Shown: positions 50,647-61,067 of the stretch, in pieces
How positions within the stretch are numbered: position 1 is the stretch's first letter
Layout of the letters: every line of letters starts with the position of its first letter
NCBI RefSeq assembly: GCF_030719215.1
Contig: NZ_CP120983.1
Span: 3,720,001 to 3,784,000 of the forward strand
DNA: 64,000 bases
Reading direction: 5' to 3'
Source: Streptomyces sp. Alt3
GTDB lineage: Bacteria; Actinomycetota; Actinomycetes; Streptomycetales; Streptomycetaceae
Made by a program: the position numbers and the translations under genes
The notes under the pieces: generated by a model
What the model was told of the DNA's origin: nothing
What the model saw: only the letters and a program-made list of their open reading frames with translations
Database searches by the model: none

Positions 50647-51446
50647 GTTCACTGCTGCTTCTGACGAATGCCCTTCAACCGTCGACGGAGGTGCTCCCCG
50701 CCCTCGGCCTTCTGCTGCACAGCGTGCGGGTCGCCCCCGCCGAGGGACCCGCTCTCGTCGACACCCCGGGTGCCGACGTCATTCTGATCGACGGCCGCCG
50801 GGACCTTCCCCAGGTGCGCTCGCTCTGTCAGCTGCTGAGGTCCACCGGACCCGGCTGTCCGCTGATCCTCGTCGTGACGGAGGGCGGCCTCGCGGCCGTC
50901 ACCGCCGACTGGGGCATCGACGACGTCCTGCTGGACACCGCGGGTCCCGCCGAGGTCGAGGCCCGGCTGCGGCTGGCCACCGGCCGCCAGCAGATCACCA
51001 CCGACGACTCCCCCATGGAGATCCGCAACGGCGACCTCTCGGTCGACGAGGCGACGTACAGCGCGAAGCTCAAGGGCCGGGTCCTGGACCTGACCTTCAA
51101 GGAGTTCGAGCTGCTCAAGTACCTCGCACAGCACCCGGGCCGGGTCTTCACCCGCGCCCAGCTGCTCCAGGAGGTCTGGGGCTACGACTACTTCGGCGGC
51201 ACGCGCACGGTCGACGTCCACGTCCGACGGCTGCGCGCCAAGCTCGGCCCCGAGCACGAGTCGCTGATCGGCACCGTACGCAACGTCGGCTACCGCTTCG
51301 TCACCCCCGAGAAGGTGGACCGGGCCGCCGAGGAGGCCAAGGCCAGGGCGGCGTCGAAGCCCGCGGATGATCTTGTCACCCGTTCGGAGCAGTCGGCGGA
51401 AGTCGACGTCCCCGAAGAAGCCCCTGTGCGGCCTGCCAAGCGGTAG
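50643..51446 (+). CDS. glnR: GlnR, global nitrogen response regulator
   Basis: The 267-residue OmpR-type protein has an atypical receiver domain: it lacks the usual acidic pocket, and Asp50 in [10 protein letters not shown] stands in the phosphoacceptor place without a partner kinase. The winged helix ([41 protein letters not shown]) matches GlnR of S. coelicolor. A 38-residue acidic/basic tail follows. GlnR activates glnA, glnII, amt and represses gdh under nitrogen limitation. No histidine kinase gene is adjacent, as expected for this orphan regulator. Confidence 0.95.
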   Translation: MSSLLLLTNALQPSTEVLPALGLLLHSVRVAPAEGPALVDTPGADVILIDGRRDLPQVRSLCQLLRSTGPGCPLILVVTEGGLAAVTADWGIDDVLLDTAGPAEVEARLRLATGRQQITTDDSPMEIRNGDLSVDEATYSAKLKGRVLDLTFKEFELLKYLAQHPGRVFTRAQLLQEVWGYDYFGGTRTVDVHVRRLRAKLGPEHESLIGTVRNVGYRFVTPEKVDRAAEEAKARAASKPADDLVTRSEQSAEVDVPEEAPVRPAKR

Positions 51447-51470
51447 GTCGATCCGCGTAGACTGCCGCGC

Positions 51471-52514
51471 GTGGCCAAGGTGACGCGGGATGATGTGGCG
51501 AGACTGGCGGGGACCTCGACAGCGGTCGTCAGCTACGTCATCAACAACGGACCCAGGCCGGTCGCCCCGGCCACGCGCGAGCGGGTGCTCGCCGCGATCA
51601 AGGAGCTGGGCTACCGGCCCGACCGGGTCGCCCAGGCGATGGCATCGCGGCGCACCGATCTCATAGGGATGATCGTGCCGGACGCCCGGCAGCCGTTCTT
51701 CGCCGAGATGGCGCACGCGGTCGAACAGGCCGCCGCCGAGCGCGGGAAGATGGTGCTCGTCGGCAACTCCGACTACCGCGACGAGCGCGAGGTCCACTAT
51801 CTGAGGGCCTTCCTCGGCATGCGGGTGTCCGGGCTGATCCTGGTCAGCCAGGGCCCCAGCGAGCGGGCCGCCGCCGAGATAGAGGCATGGGACGCGCGCG
51901 TCGTCCTGCTGCACGAACGCCCCGAGGCGATCGACGACGTCGCGGTCGTCACGGACGACATCGGTGGTGCCCAGCTCGCCACCCGCCACCTCCTGGAGCA
52001 CGGCAACGCCTATGTGGCGTGCCTCGGCGGCACGGAGTCGACTCCGGTGGTCGGCGACCCCGTCGCCGACCACATCGAGGGCTGGCGCCGGGCGATGCAG
52101 GAGGCCGGGCTGCCGACGGAGGACCGGCTCTTCCACGCCCCGTACAACCGTTACGACGCCTACCAGGTGGCCCTGAAGCTGCTCTCCGGCCCCGACAGGC
52201 CCCCGGCGATCTTCTGCTCCACGGACGACCAGGCCATCGGGGTGCTGCGGGCCGCGCGCGAGCTGCGGATCGACGTGCCGGGTGAGCTCGCGGTCGCGGG
52301 CTTCGACGACGTGAAGGAGGCCGGGCTGACCGATCCGCCGCTGACGACGGTCTTCTCGGACCGTCCGGCGATGGCCCGGGCAGCCGTGGACCTCGTCCTC
52401 GACGACTCGCTGCGGGTCTCGGGGTCACGGCGCGAGCGTCTGAAGCAGTTCCCGTCCGCGCTGGTGGTGCGCCGGTCGTGCGGCTGCGGGGAACCCACGG
52501 TGACCCCGCTGTAG
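51471..52514 (+). CDS. LacI-family transcriptional regulator
   Basis: The 347-residue protein has the LacI helix-turn-helix ([20 protein letters not shown] then [20 protein letters not shown]) and a periplasmic-binding-protein-like sensor domain ([20 protein letters not shown]). It ends with RRSCGCGEP. The ligand is probably a sugar or nucleoside. No transport or catabolic gene is nearby. Start GTG 51471. Confidence 0.92.
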   Translation: MAKVTRDDVARLAGTSTAVVSYVINNGPRPVAPATRERVLAAIKELGYRPDRVAQAMASRRTDLIGMIVPDARQPFFAEMAHAVEQAAAERGKMVLVGNSDYRDEREVHYLRAFLGMRVSGLILVSQGPSERAAAEIEAWDARVVLLHERPEAIDDVAVVTDDIGGAQLATRHLLEHGNAYVACLGGTESTPVVGDPVADHIEGWRRAMQEAGLPTEDRLFHAPYNRYDAYQVALKLLSGPDRPPAIFCSTDDQAIGVLRAARELRIDVPGELAVAGFDDVKEAGLTDPPLTTVFSDRPAMARAAVDLVLDDSLRVSGSRRERLKQFPSALVVRRSCGCGEPTVTPL

Positions 52515-52608
52515 CGGAGCGCTTCCTTATTTCGGGCATACACGGTTCTGCCGGGCTTCTCAGGACGTACTCAGGCTGCTCTCATGTTCGCTGGCCACTC
52601 TCGTAGAC

Positions 52609-53805
52609 ATGACCGACAGCCACCGCCCGAGCGGCGAGTACCCGATGTCCCCCTCCCACGACAACGGATCGCACGACAACGGTTCGCGCGACAACGGTGC
52701 TTACGGCACCGGCTCGTACGGCAGTGCTGAGCGCGGCACCGGCCCGTACGCCGAGTCCGGCGGCGGCGCGTACGGTGGCGGCGCGGCGGCCTACCCGCCG
52801 CCCCCGGCCCACGAGCCCGAGCGGCAGACCACCGAGGTGCCCGTCGGCGCCTACGCCTGGCCGGCCCCCCAGCCCGCGCAGGTGGGCCCCGCCGCGGACG
52901 CCCCCAAGTCCGAGCGGCGCGTCAAGCGGCCGTTCGCACTGCTCGCGGCCGTGGCGATCGCCGCCGCGGCGGTCGGCGGCGGCACCGCCACCCTCATCGG
53001 CGAGCTCGCGGGCGGCAGCTCCGGAAGCTCCGGCTCCAGCGGCGTCGTCAGCGGCACCACCGTCTCGCAGAGCAGCGCCGGGACCGTCTCCGGCGTGGCG
53101 GCGGCCGTGTCGCCGGCCATCGTCGAGATCAGCGCGACGTCCTCGTCCGGCGAGGCCACCGGCTCGGGTGTCGTCATCACGGCTGACGGCGAGATCGTCA
53201 CCAACAACCACGTCATCTCCGGAGCCTCCAAGATCGAGGTGGCCCTCAGCACCGGGAAGACGTACACCGCCGACGTCGTCGGCACCGACGCCGACAAGGA
53301 CCTGGCGCTCATCAAGCTCCAGGGCGCGAGCGGACTGAAGACGGCCTCGCTCGGCGACTCCTCCTCGGTGAAGGTCGGCGACCAGGTCGTGGCCATCGGC
53401 TCGCCCGAGGGGCTCACCGGCACGGTCACCAGCGGCATCGTCTCCGCCCTGGACCGTGACGTCACGGTCGCCAAGGACGAGGACCAGAGCCAGGGCCAGC
53501 AGCAACAGGGCGGTCAGAACTGGCCGTTCGAGTTCGGCGGTCAGCAGTTCAACGGTGACACCGGTTCGTCCAAGACGACGTACAAGGCCCTCCAGACCGA
53601 CGCCTCGCTCAACCCCGGCAACTCCGGCGGTGCCCTGATCAACATGAACGGCGAGATCATCGGCATCAACTCCGCGATGTACTCGCCCAGTTCGTCCAGC
53701 ACCTCGGGAAGCTCGGCAGCGGGCAGCGTGGGCCTCGGCTTCGCCATCCCGGTCAACACCGTCAAGGCCGACCTTGACACCCTGCGCGCCGGCAACGGCT
53801 CCTGA
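52609..53805 (+). CDS. HtrA-like trypsin-type serine protease without PDZ domain
   Basis: The 398-residue protein has a disordered Gly/Ser/Asn-rich cytosolic N-terminus (about 100 residues, with [13 protein letters not shown] repeats), a membrane helix (about 108-130) and an exported protease domain. Catalytic His is in [10 protein letters not shown], Asp in [11 protein letters not shown] and Ser in NPGNSGGAL. HtrA/PepD proteins usually carry a C-terminal PDZ domain; here the chain stops just after the protease fold. It lies beside an MprAB-like system, as pepD does in M. tuberculosis, which implies envelope stress control. Confidence 0.92.
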   Translation: MTDSHRPSGEYPMSPSHDNGSHDNGSRDNGAYGTGSYGSAERGTGPYAESGGGAYGGGAAAYPPPPAHEPERQTTEVPVGAYAWPAPQPAQVGPAADAPKSERRVKRPFALLAAVAIAAAAVGGGTATLIGELAGGSSGSSGSSGVVSGTTVSQSSAGTVSGVAAAVSPAIVEISATSSSGEATGSGVVITADGEIVTNNHVISGASKIEVALSTGKTYTADVVGTDADKDLALIKLQGASGLKTASLGDSSSVKVGDQVVAIGSPEGLTGTVTSGIVSALDRDVTVAKDEDQSQGQQQQGGQNWPFEFGGQQFNGDTGSSKTTYKALQTDASLNPGNSGGALINMNGEIIGINSAMYSPSSSSTSGSSAAGSVGLGFAIPVNTVKADLDTLRAGNGS

Positions 53806-53819
53806 CGAGGAAGGTCTCC

Positions 53820-53996
53820 ATGAACCCCGACACCACGGCCGCCGGTCCGTCCGACCTGGCCCTCCCGCTCGCCCTGGCCGCCGAACTGGCCGCCTCGGCC
53901 CCCGCCGCCTCCGCACCCCGCCCGCCCGAGATCCGCAGCGGCACCGGCCGCGGGCGACGTGCCGCGCGACGTCGTGCGGCGGCCGTGCGAGGCTGA
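53820..53996 (+). CDS. Small Ala/Arg-rich protein between protease and two-component genes
   Basis: The 58-residue ORF from ATG 53820 has AGGAAGG upstream. It begins [20 protein letters not shown] and ends in an Arg-rich helix ([12 protein letters not shown]). Gaps of 14 bp upstream and 47 bp downstream place it within the protease/two-component unit. No family is known; the GC-rich basic tail could bind nucleic acid or be incidental. Confidence 0.5.
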   Translation: MNPDTTAAGPSDLALPLALAAELAASAPAASAPRPPEIRSGTGRGRRAARRRAAAVRG

Positions 53997-54043
53997 GAGC
54001 CGAGCCCCCACCACCCGGCCCGAAGGAAGAGGACGAAAAAGCG

Positions 54044-54775
54044 ATGAGCCCCGCCGAAGACGATCCGCAGCGTGTCCTGATCGTCGACGACGAGCCCGCC
54101 GTGCGCGAGGCCCTGCAGCGCAGTCTCGCGTTCGAGGGCTACGGGACGGAGGTGGCCGTGGACGGCTACGACGCCCTCACCAAGGCCGAGTCGTACGCCC
54201 CCGACCTGATCGTCCTGGACATCCAGATGCCCCGCATGGACGGCCTCACCGCCGCCCGGCGCATCCGGTCCACGGGGTCGACCACGCCCATCCTGATGCT
54301 CACCGCCCGCGACACCGTCGGCGACCGGGTCACCGGCCTCGACGCCGGTGCCGACGACTACCTGGTCAAGCCCTTCGAGCTGGACGAGCTCTTCGCCCGC
54401 ATCCGCGCCCTGCTGCGCCGCAGCTCCTACGCGGTCGCGGCTGGCGGGGCCGTCCCCGACGACGACGTGCTGTCCTTCGCCGACCTCCGCATGGACCTGA
54501 ACACCCGCGAGGTCACCCGTGGGACGCGCCGGGTGGAACTCACCCGAACCGAGTTCACCCTCCTGGAGATGTTCCTGGCCCACCCCCGCCAGGTGCTGAC
54601 CCGCGAACAGATCCTCAAGGCCGTATGGGGCTTCGACTTCGAACCCAGCTCCAACTCCCTGGACGTGTACGTGATGTACCTGCGCCGCAAGACGGAGGCG
54701 GGCGGCGAGCCGCGCCTCGTGCACACCGTGCGGGGCGTCGGGTACGCCCTGCGCTCCGGCGGCGGTGACGGGTGA
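54044..54775 (+). CDS. Response regulator of an MprA-like two-component system
   Basis: The 243-residue OmpR-type protein has a receiver domain ([17 protein letters not shown], Asp in [12 protein letters not shown], Lys in [10 protein letters not shown]). A winged helix follows, with [20 protein letters not shown] and ending [12 protein letters not shown]. Together with the overlapping kinase gene and HtrA-like gene it resembles the mycobacterial MprA-MprB-PepD envelope stress circuit. Start ATG 54044 has GGAAGAGGA upstream. Confidence 0.93.
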   Translation: MSPAEDDPQRVLIVDDEPAVREALQRSLAFEGYGTEVAVDGYDALTKAESYAPDLIVLDIQMPRMDGLTAARRIRSTGSTTPILMLTARDTVGDRVTGLDAGADDYLVKPFELDELFARIRALLRRSSYAVAAGGAVPDDDVLSFADLRMDLNTREVTRGTRRVELTRTEFTLLEMFLAHPRQVLTREQILKAVWGFDFEPSSNSLDVYVMYLRRKTEAGGEPRLVHTVRGVGYALRSGGGDG

Positions 54776-56190
54776 CCGGCCTCCCCCGCCGGCTCCGCGC
54801 CCTCCCGCTCCGCTCGCGGCTCGCCCTGCTGGTCGCAGCCGCGGTGGCGGCGGCGGTGGCGGCGGTGGCCGCGGCCTGCTGGTTCGTGACCCGGGAGCAG
54901 CTGGAGCACCAGCTGGATCAGTCGCTGCGCAGCTCCGCGGTTGACCAGCGCTACCTGGTGGGGCTGTACACGTACTGCAACGGCGACACCACGCTGCCAC
55001 CGCGCCCCTTCACCGGTGTGACGGTCCAGCTCATCGACTCCCGGGGCACGGTCTGCGTCGCCCCCGGGACGTCGAAACTGCCGGTGGACGCCGGGGACCT
55101 GGCGGTGGCCGAGCGGAAGCAGACGTACGCCCTGCACACGGTCACCGCCCAGGACGGCGAGAGCATGCGGGTCTACACCTCGCAGCTGGATGTCCGGGGC
55201 GGACCGGGAACGGAGTCCGGGGACCTCGCCGTCTCCATCGCCCGCCCCATGAGCGAGGTCACCGACCCGCTCACCACCCTCGCCTGGGTCCTGCTCCTCG
55301 TTTCCGGCATCGGTGTCGTCGGCGCCGGCGCCGCCGGCCTATGGGTGGCCCGTACCGGCCTACGCCCCGTCGACGACCTCGCCCGCGCCGTGGAGCACGT
55401 GGCCGAGACCGAGGACCTGACCGTCCGGATCCCCGCGGAGGGCGAGGACGAGATCGCCCGGCTCTCGCGTTCGTTCAACGCCATGACCAGCTCACTGGCC
55501 ACGTCCCGCGACCGTCAGTCGCAGCTCATCGCCGACGCCGGCCACGAGCTGCGCACCCCGCTCACCTCACTCCGTACGAACATCGAGCTGCTCGCCCGCA
55601 GCGACGACACGGGCCGTGCCATCCCGCCCGAGGACCGCAAGGCCCTGATGTCCTCGGTCAAGGCCCAGATGACCGAGCTGGCGGCCCTCATCGGCGACCT
55701 CCAGGAGCTCTCCCGCCCCGACGCCGCCCAGCCCGGCCCGCTCCAGGTGGTCGCGCTGCACGACATCACCCGCACCGCGCTCCAGCGCGCCAGACTGCGC
55801 GGCCCGGAGCTGACCATAACGGCCGAGCTGGCCCCCTGGTACGTACGCGCCGAACCCGCCGCGCTGGAGCGGGCGGTCGTCAACGTGCTCGACAACGCGG
55901 TGAAGTTCAGCCCGGCGGGCGGGACGATCGAGGTCGTCCTGCACCGCGGCGAGCTGACCGTGCGGGACCACGGCCCCGGCATCCCCGCCGAGGACCTCCC
56001 GCACGTCTTCGACCGCTTCTGGCGCTCCCCGTCCGCTCGCCAGCTGCCCGGCTCCGGCCTAGGCCTGTCCATCGTGGCTCGCACGGTCCGGCACGCGGGC
56101 GGCGAGATCGTCCTGAGCCCCGCGGAGGGCGGCGGCACGGTGGCGTCGATCAGACTGCCCGGGGCGCCGACGCCGCCGCCGGAGGTGTGA
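54772..56190 (+). CDS. Sensor histidine kinase of an MprB-like two-component system
   Basis: The 472-residue kinase has two membrane helices (about 15-40 and 160-185) around an extracellular sensor of about 120 residues. A HAMP domain is followed by the H-box [15 protein letters not shown] and an ATPase with [30 protein letters not shown] and GSGLGLSIV. The GTG start overlaps the regulator stop (54772-54775). A pair of Cys in the sensor (about 64 and 93) may form a disulfide. Confidence 0.94.
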   Translation: MTGLPRRLRALPLRSRLALLVAAAVAAAVAAVAAACWFVTREQLEHQLDQSLRSSAVDQRYLVGLYTYCNGDTTLPPRPFTGVTVQLIDSRGTVCVAPGTSKLPVDAGDLAVAERKQTYALHTVTAQDGESMRVYTSQLDVRGGPGTESGDLAVSIARPMSEVTDPLTTLAWVLLLVSGIGVVGAGAAGLWVARTGLRPVDDLARAVEHVAETEDLTVRIPAEGEDEIARLSRSFNAMTSSLATSRDRQSQLIADAGHELRTPLTSLRTNIELLARSDDTGRAIPPEDRKALMSSVKAQMTELAALIGDLQELSRPDAAQPGPLQVVALHDITRTALQRARLRGPELTITAELAPWYVRAEPAALERAVVNVLDNAVKFSPAGGTIEVVLHRGELTVRDHGPGIPAEDLPHVFDRFWRSPSARQLPGSGLGLSIVARTVRHAGGEIVLSPAEGGGTVASIRLPGAPTPPPEV

Positions 56191-56215
56191 CGGTGCGCTT
56201 CCTGTGCGGCTCGGT

Positions 56216-56410
56216 TCAGGCCAGGTCGTCGAACTCGCCCTCCTTCGCGCCCCCGAGGAAGGCACGGAGCTTGGCCCGGGTGGTGCGCACGACCACGTCC
56301 GGGTTGTCGCTCTCACGCAGCAGTATCTCGCCCTCGTGTTCGGCGAGTTCGAGGCAGTCGGAGCCCTCGGCGTTCGAGGACTTCGAGGACTTGCGCCACT
56401 GAATTTCCAT
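56216..56410 (-). CDS. DUF397 protein, partner of the upstream WhiJ-type regulator
   Basis: The 64-residue protein begins MEIQWRKSSKSSNAEGSDCL, the DUF397 signature (W-R-K-S-S..). Small DUF397 proteins are encoded next to WhiJ/BldB-related XRE regulators throughout Streptomyces and seem to modulate them. A GTG at 56419 overlapping the regulator stop could add three residues; I prefer ATG 56410 with GTGAGG upstream. Confidence 0.9.
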   Translation of the reverse strand: MEIQWRKSSKSSNAEGSDCLELAEHEGEILLRESDNPDVVVRTTRAKLRAFLGGAKEGEFDDLA

Positions 56411-56415
56411 GATCC

Positions 56416-57273
56416 TCACACCTTCATGCTCTGCACGATGCCCCGAATGAAGTCCCGCGAGCGCCCCGGGTCGAGCGACCTCTCCTCGGTCCGGTCCAGC
56501 GCGACTCTCCAGTTCACCAGGCTCGTCTCGGCATCGAGGAACGACGACCCCGTCGCGGTGTCCACCTGCACGGTATCGAGCTGCGGAACGATCCCGTACA
56601 CGTAGTGTGCCGAACTGCTTGCGAACGGAAAACCGCCCGCAGCAAAGGGAATCACCCTGATGGTGATGTTGCCCCGGTCGGATTCCTGCAACAGATGCAC
56701 GAGTTGGGCGCGTGCTACCTCGCGACTTCCGTATGCCATCCGCAGTGCCGCCTCGTGGATCAGGAACGTGCAGGTGGGCGGATTCGGCCGGTCAAGTACG
56801 TCCCGTCGCTGCAATCGGTGTGCGAGCAGGCGACGTTGGCGCGTGGGGCTCGGCACCGGAACGCTCTCGGCGAAGACGCTGCGGGCGTATTCCTCGGTCT
56901 GGAGCAGGCCAGGCATATACATGACCTGCACCGACCGGACAGCCGCAGCGTGATACTCCAGCTCCGCGAGGTCGAGAGCGTCGTTGGCCAGCTCACCGCG
57001 GTAGTGCTCCCACCATCCGCTCACACGCTCCGCAGCCATGGCGGCAAGGGCATCGACGTACGCCGGTTCGGGGCACTTGTAGTGGTCGGCCCACGCCCGC
57101 ACCCGCTGAGGGCTCACGCCGAATCGGCCCGACTCGGTGTTGCTGATGGTGGTGCGGTCCGCCCCCAACCGCTCTGCGGCCTGGGCAAGTGTCAGGCCCG
57201 CATGTTCCCTGAGTCTGCGCAGCTCGGAGCCCAGTCGACGCTGTCGCACCGTGAGCAGCTTCCTCGGCGGCAT
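56416..57273 (-). CDS. WhiJ-type XRE regulator with DUF5753 domain
   Basis: The 285-residue protein has an N-terminal XRE helix-turn-helix (LTLAQAAERLGADRTTISNT) and a DUF5753/Scr1-like C-terminal domain (VMYMPGLLQTEEYARSVF). This is the layout of WhiJ and AbaA-ORF A family regulators that, with DUF397 partners and a divergent ATPase gene, form tens of paralogous sets in Streptomyces genomes and affect development and antibiotic production. It is divergent from the ATPase across 207 bp. Confidence 0.93.
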   Translation of the reverse strand: MPPRKLLTVRQRRLGSELRRLREHAGLTLAQAAERLGADRTTISNTESGRFGVSPQRVRAWADHYKCPEPAYVDALAAMAAERVSGWWEHYRGELANDALDLAELEYHAAAVRSVQVMYMPGLLQTEEYARSVFAESVPVPSPTRQRRLLAHRLQRRDVLDRPNPPTCTFLIHEAALRMAYGSREVARAQLVHLLQESDRGNITIRVIPFAAGGFPFASSSAHYVYGIVPQLDTVQVDTATGSSFLDAETSLVNWRVALDRTEERSLDPGRSRDFIRGIVQSMKV

Positions 57274-57480
57274 ACAGATCCCCTCCTGTCGAATCCCAGT
57301 GTGGCCGTACCCGAACCACTGGGTGTTCGTTACTCACGACATCGAGCCGTATCACTAGTTATGAGCTGTGGGTACGTTCGTTAGTTACCTCGGTACAGCG
57401 CGCCAGCCCTCGCCGCACGACCGTCACCACGGTCAACGAGCCGCGTGCGCGTTCGGATCGCACCACGTGGGGAGAACGAC

Positions 57481-57993
57481 ATGACCAGCGTCAACGCCAC
57501 CGCACCCTCCGCATCACCGCACGGTCAGGACGGCGAGAGCTACCGGCTCTCACTGCCCAACACCGCGCGTTCCGCCGGGATCGCCCGGCACTTCGTCGCC
57601 TCGCTGCTCACCGGCACACCCCACAGCGGCGTCGTCGACGACGCCCGCCTCTGCGTGACCGAGGTCGTGGCCAACGCCCACCGGCACACCCGCACTTCAC
57701 TGATCCGGGTGCATGTGACCGTCGGCCGGGAGCAGGTGACCGTGTCCGTCGCCGACGACACGCCCTGGACCGCGCCTGCGGCAGGCGCCACGTCCGACGG
57801 GTCGATCGGCGCGGGTCACGCCCAGGAATGCGGGCGGGGGCTCTTCCTCCTGGAGGAGCTCGCTCTGGCCTGGGGGTCGGAGGTCTGCGGGTGCTGCTCT
57901 CCCAGCCACAAGGCGGTGTGGTTCACGCTCGCCGGGGATGCGGGGGCCACCGCACAGCCTTCTGCGCGCCCCCGCACGGCGATTCAGGCCTGA
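57481..57993 (+). CDS. ATP-binding anti-sigma-factor-like protein (RsbW/HATPase fold)
   Basis: The 170-residue protein from ATG 57481 has a GHKL ATPase fold: RLCVTEVVANAHRHTRTSLI (N-box), VSVADDTPWTAP (G1) and ECGRGLFLLEELALAWG (G2). Such proteins may act as serine kinases that hold sigma factors or, in WhiJ sets, modulate the XRE regulator. It completes the three-gene WhiJ-type cluster with its divergent neighbours. Confidence 0.9.
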   Translation: MTSVNATAPSASPHGQDGESYRLSLPNTARSAGIARHFVASLLTGTPHSGVVDDARLCVTEVVANAHRHTRTSLIRVHVTVGREQVTVSVADDTPWTAPAAGATSDGSIGAGHAQECGRGLFLLEELALAWGSEVCGCCSPSHKAVWFTLAGDAGATAQPSARPRTAIQA

Positions 57994-58054
57994 CCACCCG
58001 CTGAGATCCACCGGCAGGCCCGGCAGCCGGCCTGCCCTACCCCGACGGACCGTG

Positions 58055-59283
58055 ATGCGTCGTACCACCGGCGCGGCTTCGTGCTGCGCTCCTCCGCCAT
58101 GCCCTGATCCGGTACGGGACCCCGTTCCCCGCGCCCTCCAGGAGGTGGACTCCACCCCTGCCCGGCATGCCCGTCCGCGTCCGTGGCTGTCCGCCGTGAC
58201 GTGGCTGATCGGCGCCGGCCTGCACCCGCGCGCCGGGGAGACGACGCTGACCGTGGCCCGGGATCTCGCGGCGCGGATGGACTACCGGCTGGGCTTCGTG
58301 CTGTACGACCTCGAAGGCACGGCCTCCCGGTGCGGAGTTTCGACGGCGACGGTGAAGCGGCATGTCCGGGTGCTGCGGGAGCTGGGTGCGCTGGCGTGGC
58401 GGAGACACGGTACGAAGAGGAACCTTCGGCTCCCGGGCCGCCCCCGTACACGGCGACCGCGACGATCTACGCGGCGACGGTTCCGGCATCGTACGACCGT
58501 GCGAAGGGGCACCGGCTCGACGGCACCGGGTACGGCGCACGCGTGGTCGGTGTGACGGACGAGGGACGGGCGCTCATGCAGAAGACCGTCCACAGGAAGC
58601 CGCATCCTGTGGACGACGAGCGGCCGGGCGCGCACTGTCGGGCAGGGCGTGCACCCCATTCTCCTGGGCCGTACCCCTACTCATCCGTTGCTGATCCGGA
58701 TGGGTGGTTGAACTACACCTCGCGCACCCGCGCGACGCGCGCGAGGGCGGCAACTCCCCGGAGGGCCAGGAACGCCTGCGGTGCGTCGCCTCGCAGCCCG
58801 TGGCAGGTGGCCCACGACATCGAGGTCGCCCGACAGGTCCGGCCGCTCGTCGGCTGGACCCAGCGGGAAGGGCTCCGCCGCCTGGCATTCGCACTGCGCC
58901 CGTTGATCGACCGAGGCCTGGCGGCGCACGACATCGCGGCCGAACTCCTCGGCATGGCCGTCGACTGGCGCCCCGCACGACCGGCCGCGTACATCGCCGC
59001 AGTCCTAGCCCGGGACCGGCGGGCCGAGACGGCCCGCCCACCGGAAGGGGACCTCGCGGCCGACCCCGCCGCCCACCAGGAATGGCAGCAGTGGCTGCGC
59101 AGCCGCCAGGTCGACGACCCGCCGCGCACGGACGACGACCGCCGCCATGCCCGACTCCACTCGTGGGACCGGTGGCGCGAGGTGGCGGCCCACTACGACG
59201 AGGACCCCGACGACGCACTGGACCTCTACGGGACCCGGCTGTGCGCCTACGCCGTCAAACGGGCCGCACCCTCGGCGTGGTGA
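58055..59283 (+). pseudogene. Frameshifted helix-turn-helix protein of a common Streptomyces family
   Basis: Two frames together make one protein. The first (start about 58055) contains PWLSAVTWLIGAGLHPRAGE and GVSTATVKRHVRVLRELGAL, a helix-turn-helix. The second carries PYTATATIYAATVPASYDRA through to VAHDIEVARQVRPLVGWTQR and ends at 59283. The switch occurs at the C5 run 58441-58445, where one base appears lost. The family is often annotated as helix-turn-helix or replication-initiation-like, and its function is unclear. It may be a real pseudogene or a sequencing error in the homopolymer. Confidence 0.75.
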
Positions 59284-59287
59284 CTCC

Positions 59288-60175
59288 TCAGCCGGCCGGG
59301 TTGTGCCGGATCAGCGACTCCACCAGCCCGGTCCGGGTGGCGGGGAAGTCCAGCGGGACGATCCCGAGGCCGGTCCAGCCGGAGGCCTCCGATCCGTCGA
59401 GGAACGAGTGCACCTGCGGGTTGAGCCGGTCCGAGTTCGAGCGCGGAGGGAGCAGGGCCGCGGTGCTCACGTAGTTCATGAAGAACTTGCCGGGCTGCTG
59501 CGCCGCCTTGCGGAACTGCGCCTCGATCTTCGGGTACTTGCCGAAGGGCTCGGCCATGTAGTCGTCCTGGATGTCGAAGACCGCCGGGTCGGCGTACCGG
59601 ACCCCGGGCAGGCCGCCGTTGTCGGCGAGGACGACGACCTTGCCGCGGGCACCGCCGAGGTCCGGGAGGGTGGAGTCCAGGCGCAGGAGCGGACGCCAGC
59701 CCTTGTCGTCGAGGTAGATGTCGAAGATCCGCCGGAACGCGGCGTCGCTCTCCTCCGAGTACTCCTGCTTGACGCGCATCAGCACGGTCTCCGAAGGGTG
59801 CCTGGCCAGGAAGTCCCGGCAGGCACCCAGCACGTCGTCGAAATTCAGGTTCTGGTAGTAGGCCCCGTGGTGGATCGCGTACGCGTCACCGCTGATCCGG
59901 CACCGGACGTCGAGGAAACGTATGCCGCTGTCCAGTTGCTGGGCCACCGTCGTGTTCTGGCACGCCGTCCAGGGGCCGCCGAAGCGCGCACCGGCGTTGT
60001 GCGTCCCCGGGATCGTGAGGCGTCGCAGCGGGGTGGAGTCGGCTATGCCGCCCATCCAGTCCTGCGTGCCGAGCGCGCGGGAGGCGGCTGTGGCCGTCCC
60101 GCCGAGGAGGACCCCGGCGGTGACTGCGAGCGAGCCGGTGAGGAAGCTCCGGCGGGTGGCGGTGTACGAACTCAT
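59288..60175 (-). CDS. Secreted phosphatidylinositol-specific phospholipase C
   Basis: The 295-residue protein from ATG 60175 has a twin-arginine signal peptide (TATRRSFLTGSLAVTAG). The PI-PLC X domain has catalytic His in LTIPGTHNAGA and a second His in YAIHHGAYYQNLNF. The second half of the barrel is VVVLADNGGLPG. It should cleave phosphatidylinositol outside the cell to inositol phosphate and diacylglycerol. A PhoP-dependent role is possible but no PHO box is evident upstream. Confidence 0.92.
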   Translation of the reverse strand: MSSYTATRRSFLTGSLAVTAGVLLGGTATAASRALGTQDWMGGIADSTPLRRLTIPGTHNAGARFGGPWTACQNTTVAQQLDSGIRFLDVRCRISGDAYAIHHGAYYQNLNFDDVLGACRDFLARHPSETVLMRVKQEYSEESDAAFRRIFDIYLDDKGWRPLLRLDSTLPDLGGARGKVVVLADNGGLPGVRYADPAVFDIQDDYMAEPFGKYPKIEAQFRKAAQQPGKFFMNYVSTAALLPPRSNSDRLNPQVHSFLDGSEASGWTGLGIVPLDFPATRTGLVESLIRHNPAG

Positions 60176-60437
60176 GGGGGTGTGCCTCCGGGGGCCGTGG
60201 GGGCTCGAATTATGTCGGGCACACCTCAATGACGGAACAGGGTCGTCTCGCCACCGACGCCCGCGTGGCCGGAACCCGTCGACCACCGTCCGACCACCCC
60301 ACCCCACCCCCACCACGCACAGGACGAAAACCCTGGCACCGAGCAGCAGAATGCAAGATTGCGAATTTCTTAAACTTGCAATATTCGTATTTCATGCTAC
60401 CTTGGTAAGGATGGCGACAGAGGTAGGAGGTCATTGC

Positions 60438-60722
60438 GTGACTGGAGCCACAGCCATACTGCGAACGAACGGGCAGATCACACTGCCCAAGGCCATTCGG
60501 GCAGCCCTCGGGGTGAACCAGGGCGACGAAATCGAGTTCGAGATCACCGGCGCCGGTGAAGTGACGGTGCACGGACTCACCAAGATCCGCTCCGACCAGG
60601 CCTGGTTCTGGACTCCGGAGTGGCAGGAGGGCGAGCGCAGAAGCAGCGAGGACATCGCTGCCGGTCGCACCGCCGTCCACGAGGACACGGACAGCATGTT
60701 CGCGCACCTCGACGAAGACTGA
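60438..60722 (+). CDS. AbrB/MazE-type antitoxin
   Basis: The 94-residue protein has a SpoVT-AbrB swapped-hairpin domain (ILRTNGQITLPKAIRAALGV then NQGDEIEFEITG) and an acidic C-terminal tail that would wrap the toxin. I start at GTG 60438, which has TAGGAGG 7 bases upstream; the ATG at 60411 lacks spacing. AT-rich sequence upstream holds an inverted repeat TGCAAG...CTTGCA (about 60352-60380), a candidate operator for the complex. Gap to the toxin is 22 bp. Confidence 0.85.
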   Translation: MTGATAILRTNGQITLPKAIRAALGVNQGDEIEFEITGAGEVTVHGLTKIRSDQAWFWTPEWQEGERRSSEDIAAGRTAVHEDTDSMFAHLDED

Positions 60723-60744
60723 CCCCTGACACCGGGAGGCCCGA

Positions 60745-61062
60745 TTGCCCACTTTTGAGACGACTGCCCACTTCAAGCGCGACTTCAAGACTTTGAAGCC
60801 CGAGGAGCGGAAGCGCTTCGAGGACGTCATCCGGAAGAAGTTCGTTCCGGATGTGGAGTTGGGGCAGTTCCGACCCGGACTCCGGGTCAAGCCGGTTCAG
60901 GGCATCTCGTTGCCGCAGGGCGCACGCCCTGTCATGGAGATGACTTGGGCACCGGACGGTCGTGCCACCTGGCAGTACGGAGACGAAGTCCGCCCAGGGG
61001 TGACGCACATCCTGTGGCGCCGAGTGGGGGGCCACGACATCTTCGTCCCCGGGCCTGCCTGA
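60745..61062 (+). CDS. RelE/YafQ-like toxin
   Basis: The 105-residue basic protein starts at TTG 60745 (GGGAGG upstream). Its opening TTAHFKRDFKTLKPEERKRF resembles RelE-fold toxins such as YafQ or HigB, and the late VTHILWRRVGGHDIFVPGP is typical of this fold. It probably cleaves mRNA on ribosomes and is neutralised by the preceding AbrB-type protein. This antitoxin-toxin fold pairing is less common than AbrB with MazF or VapC. Confidence 0.78.
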   Translation: MPTFETTAHFKRDFKTLKPEERKRFEDVIRKKFVPDVELGQFRPGLRVKPVQGISLPQGARPVMEMTWAPDGRATWQYGDEVRPGVTHILWRRVGGHDIFVPGPA

Positions 61063-61067
61063 ACAAG

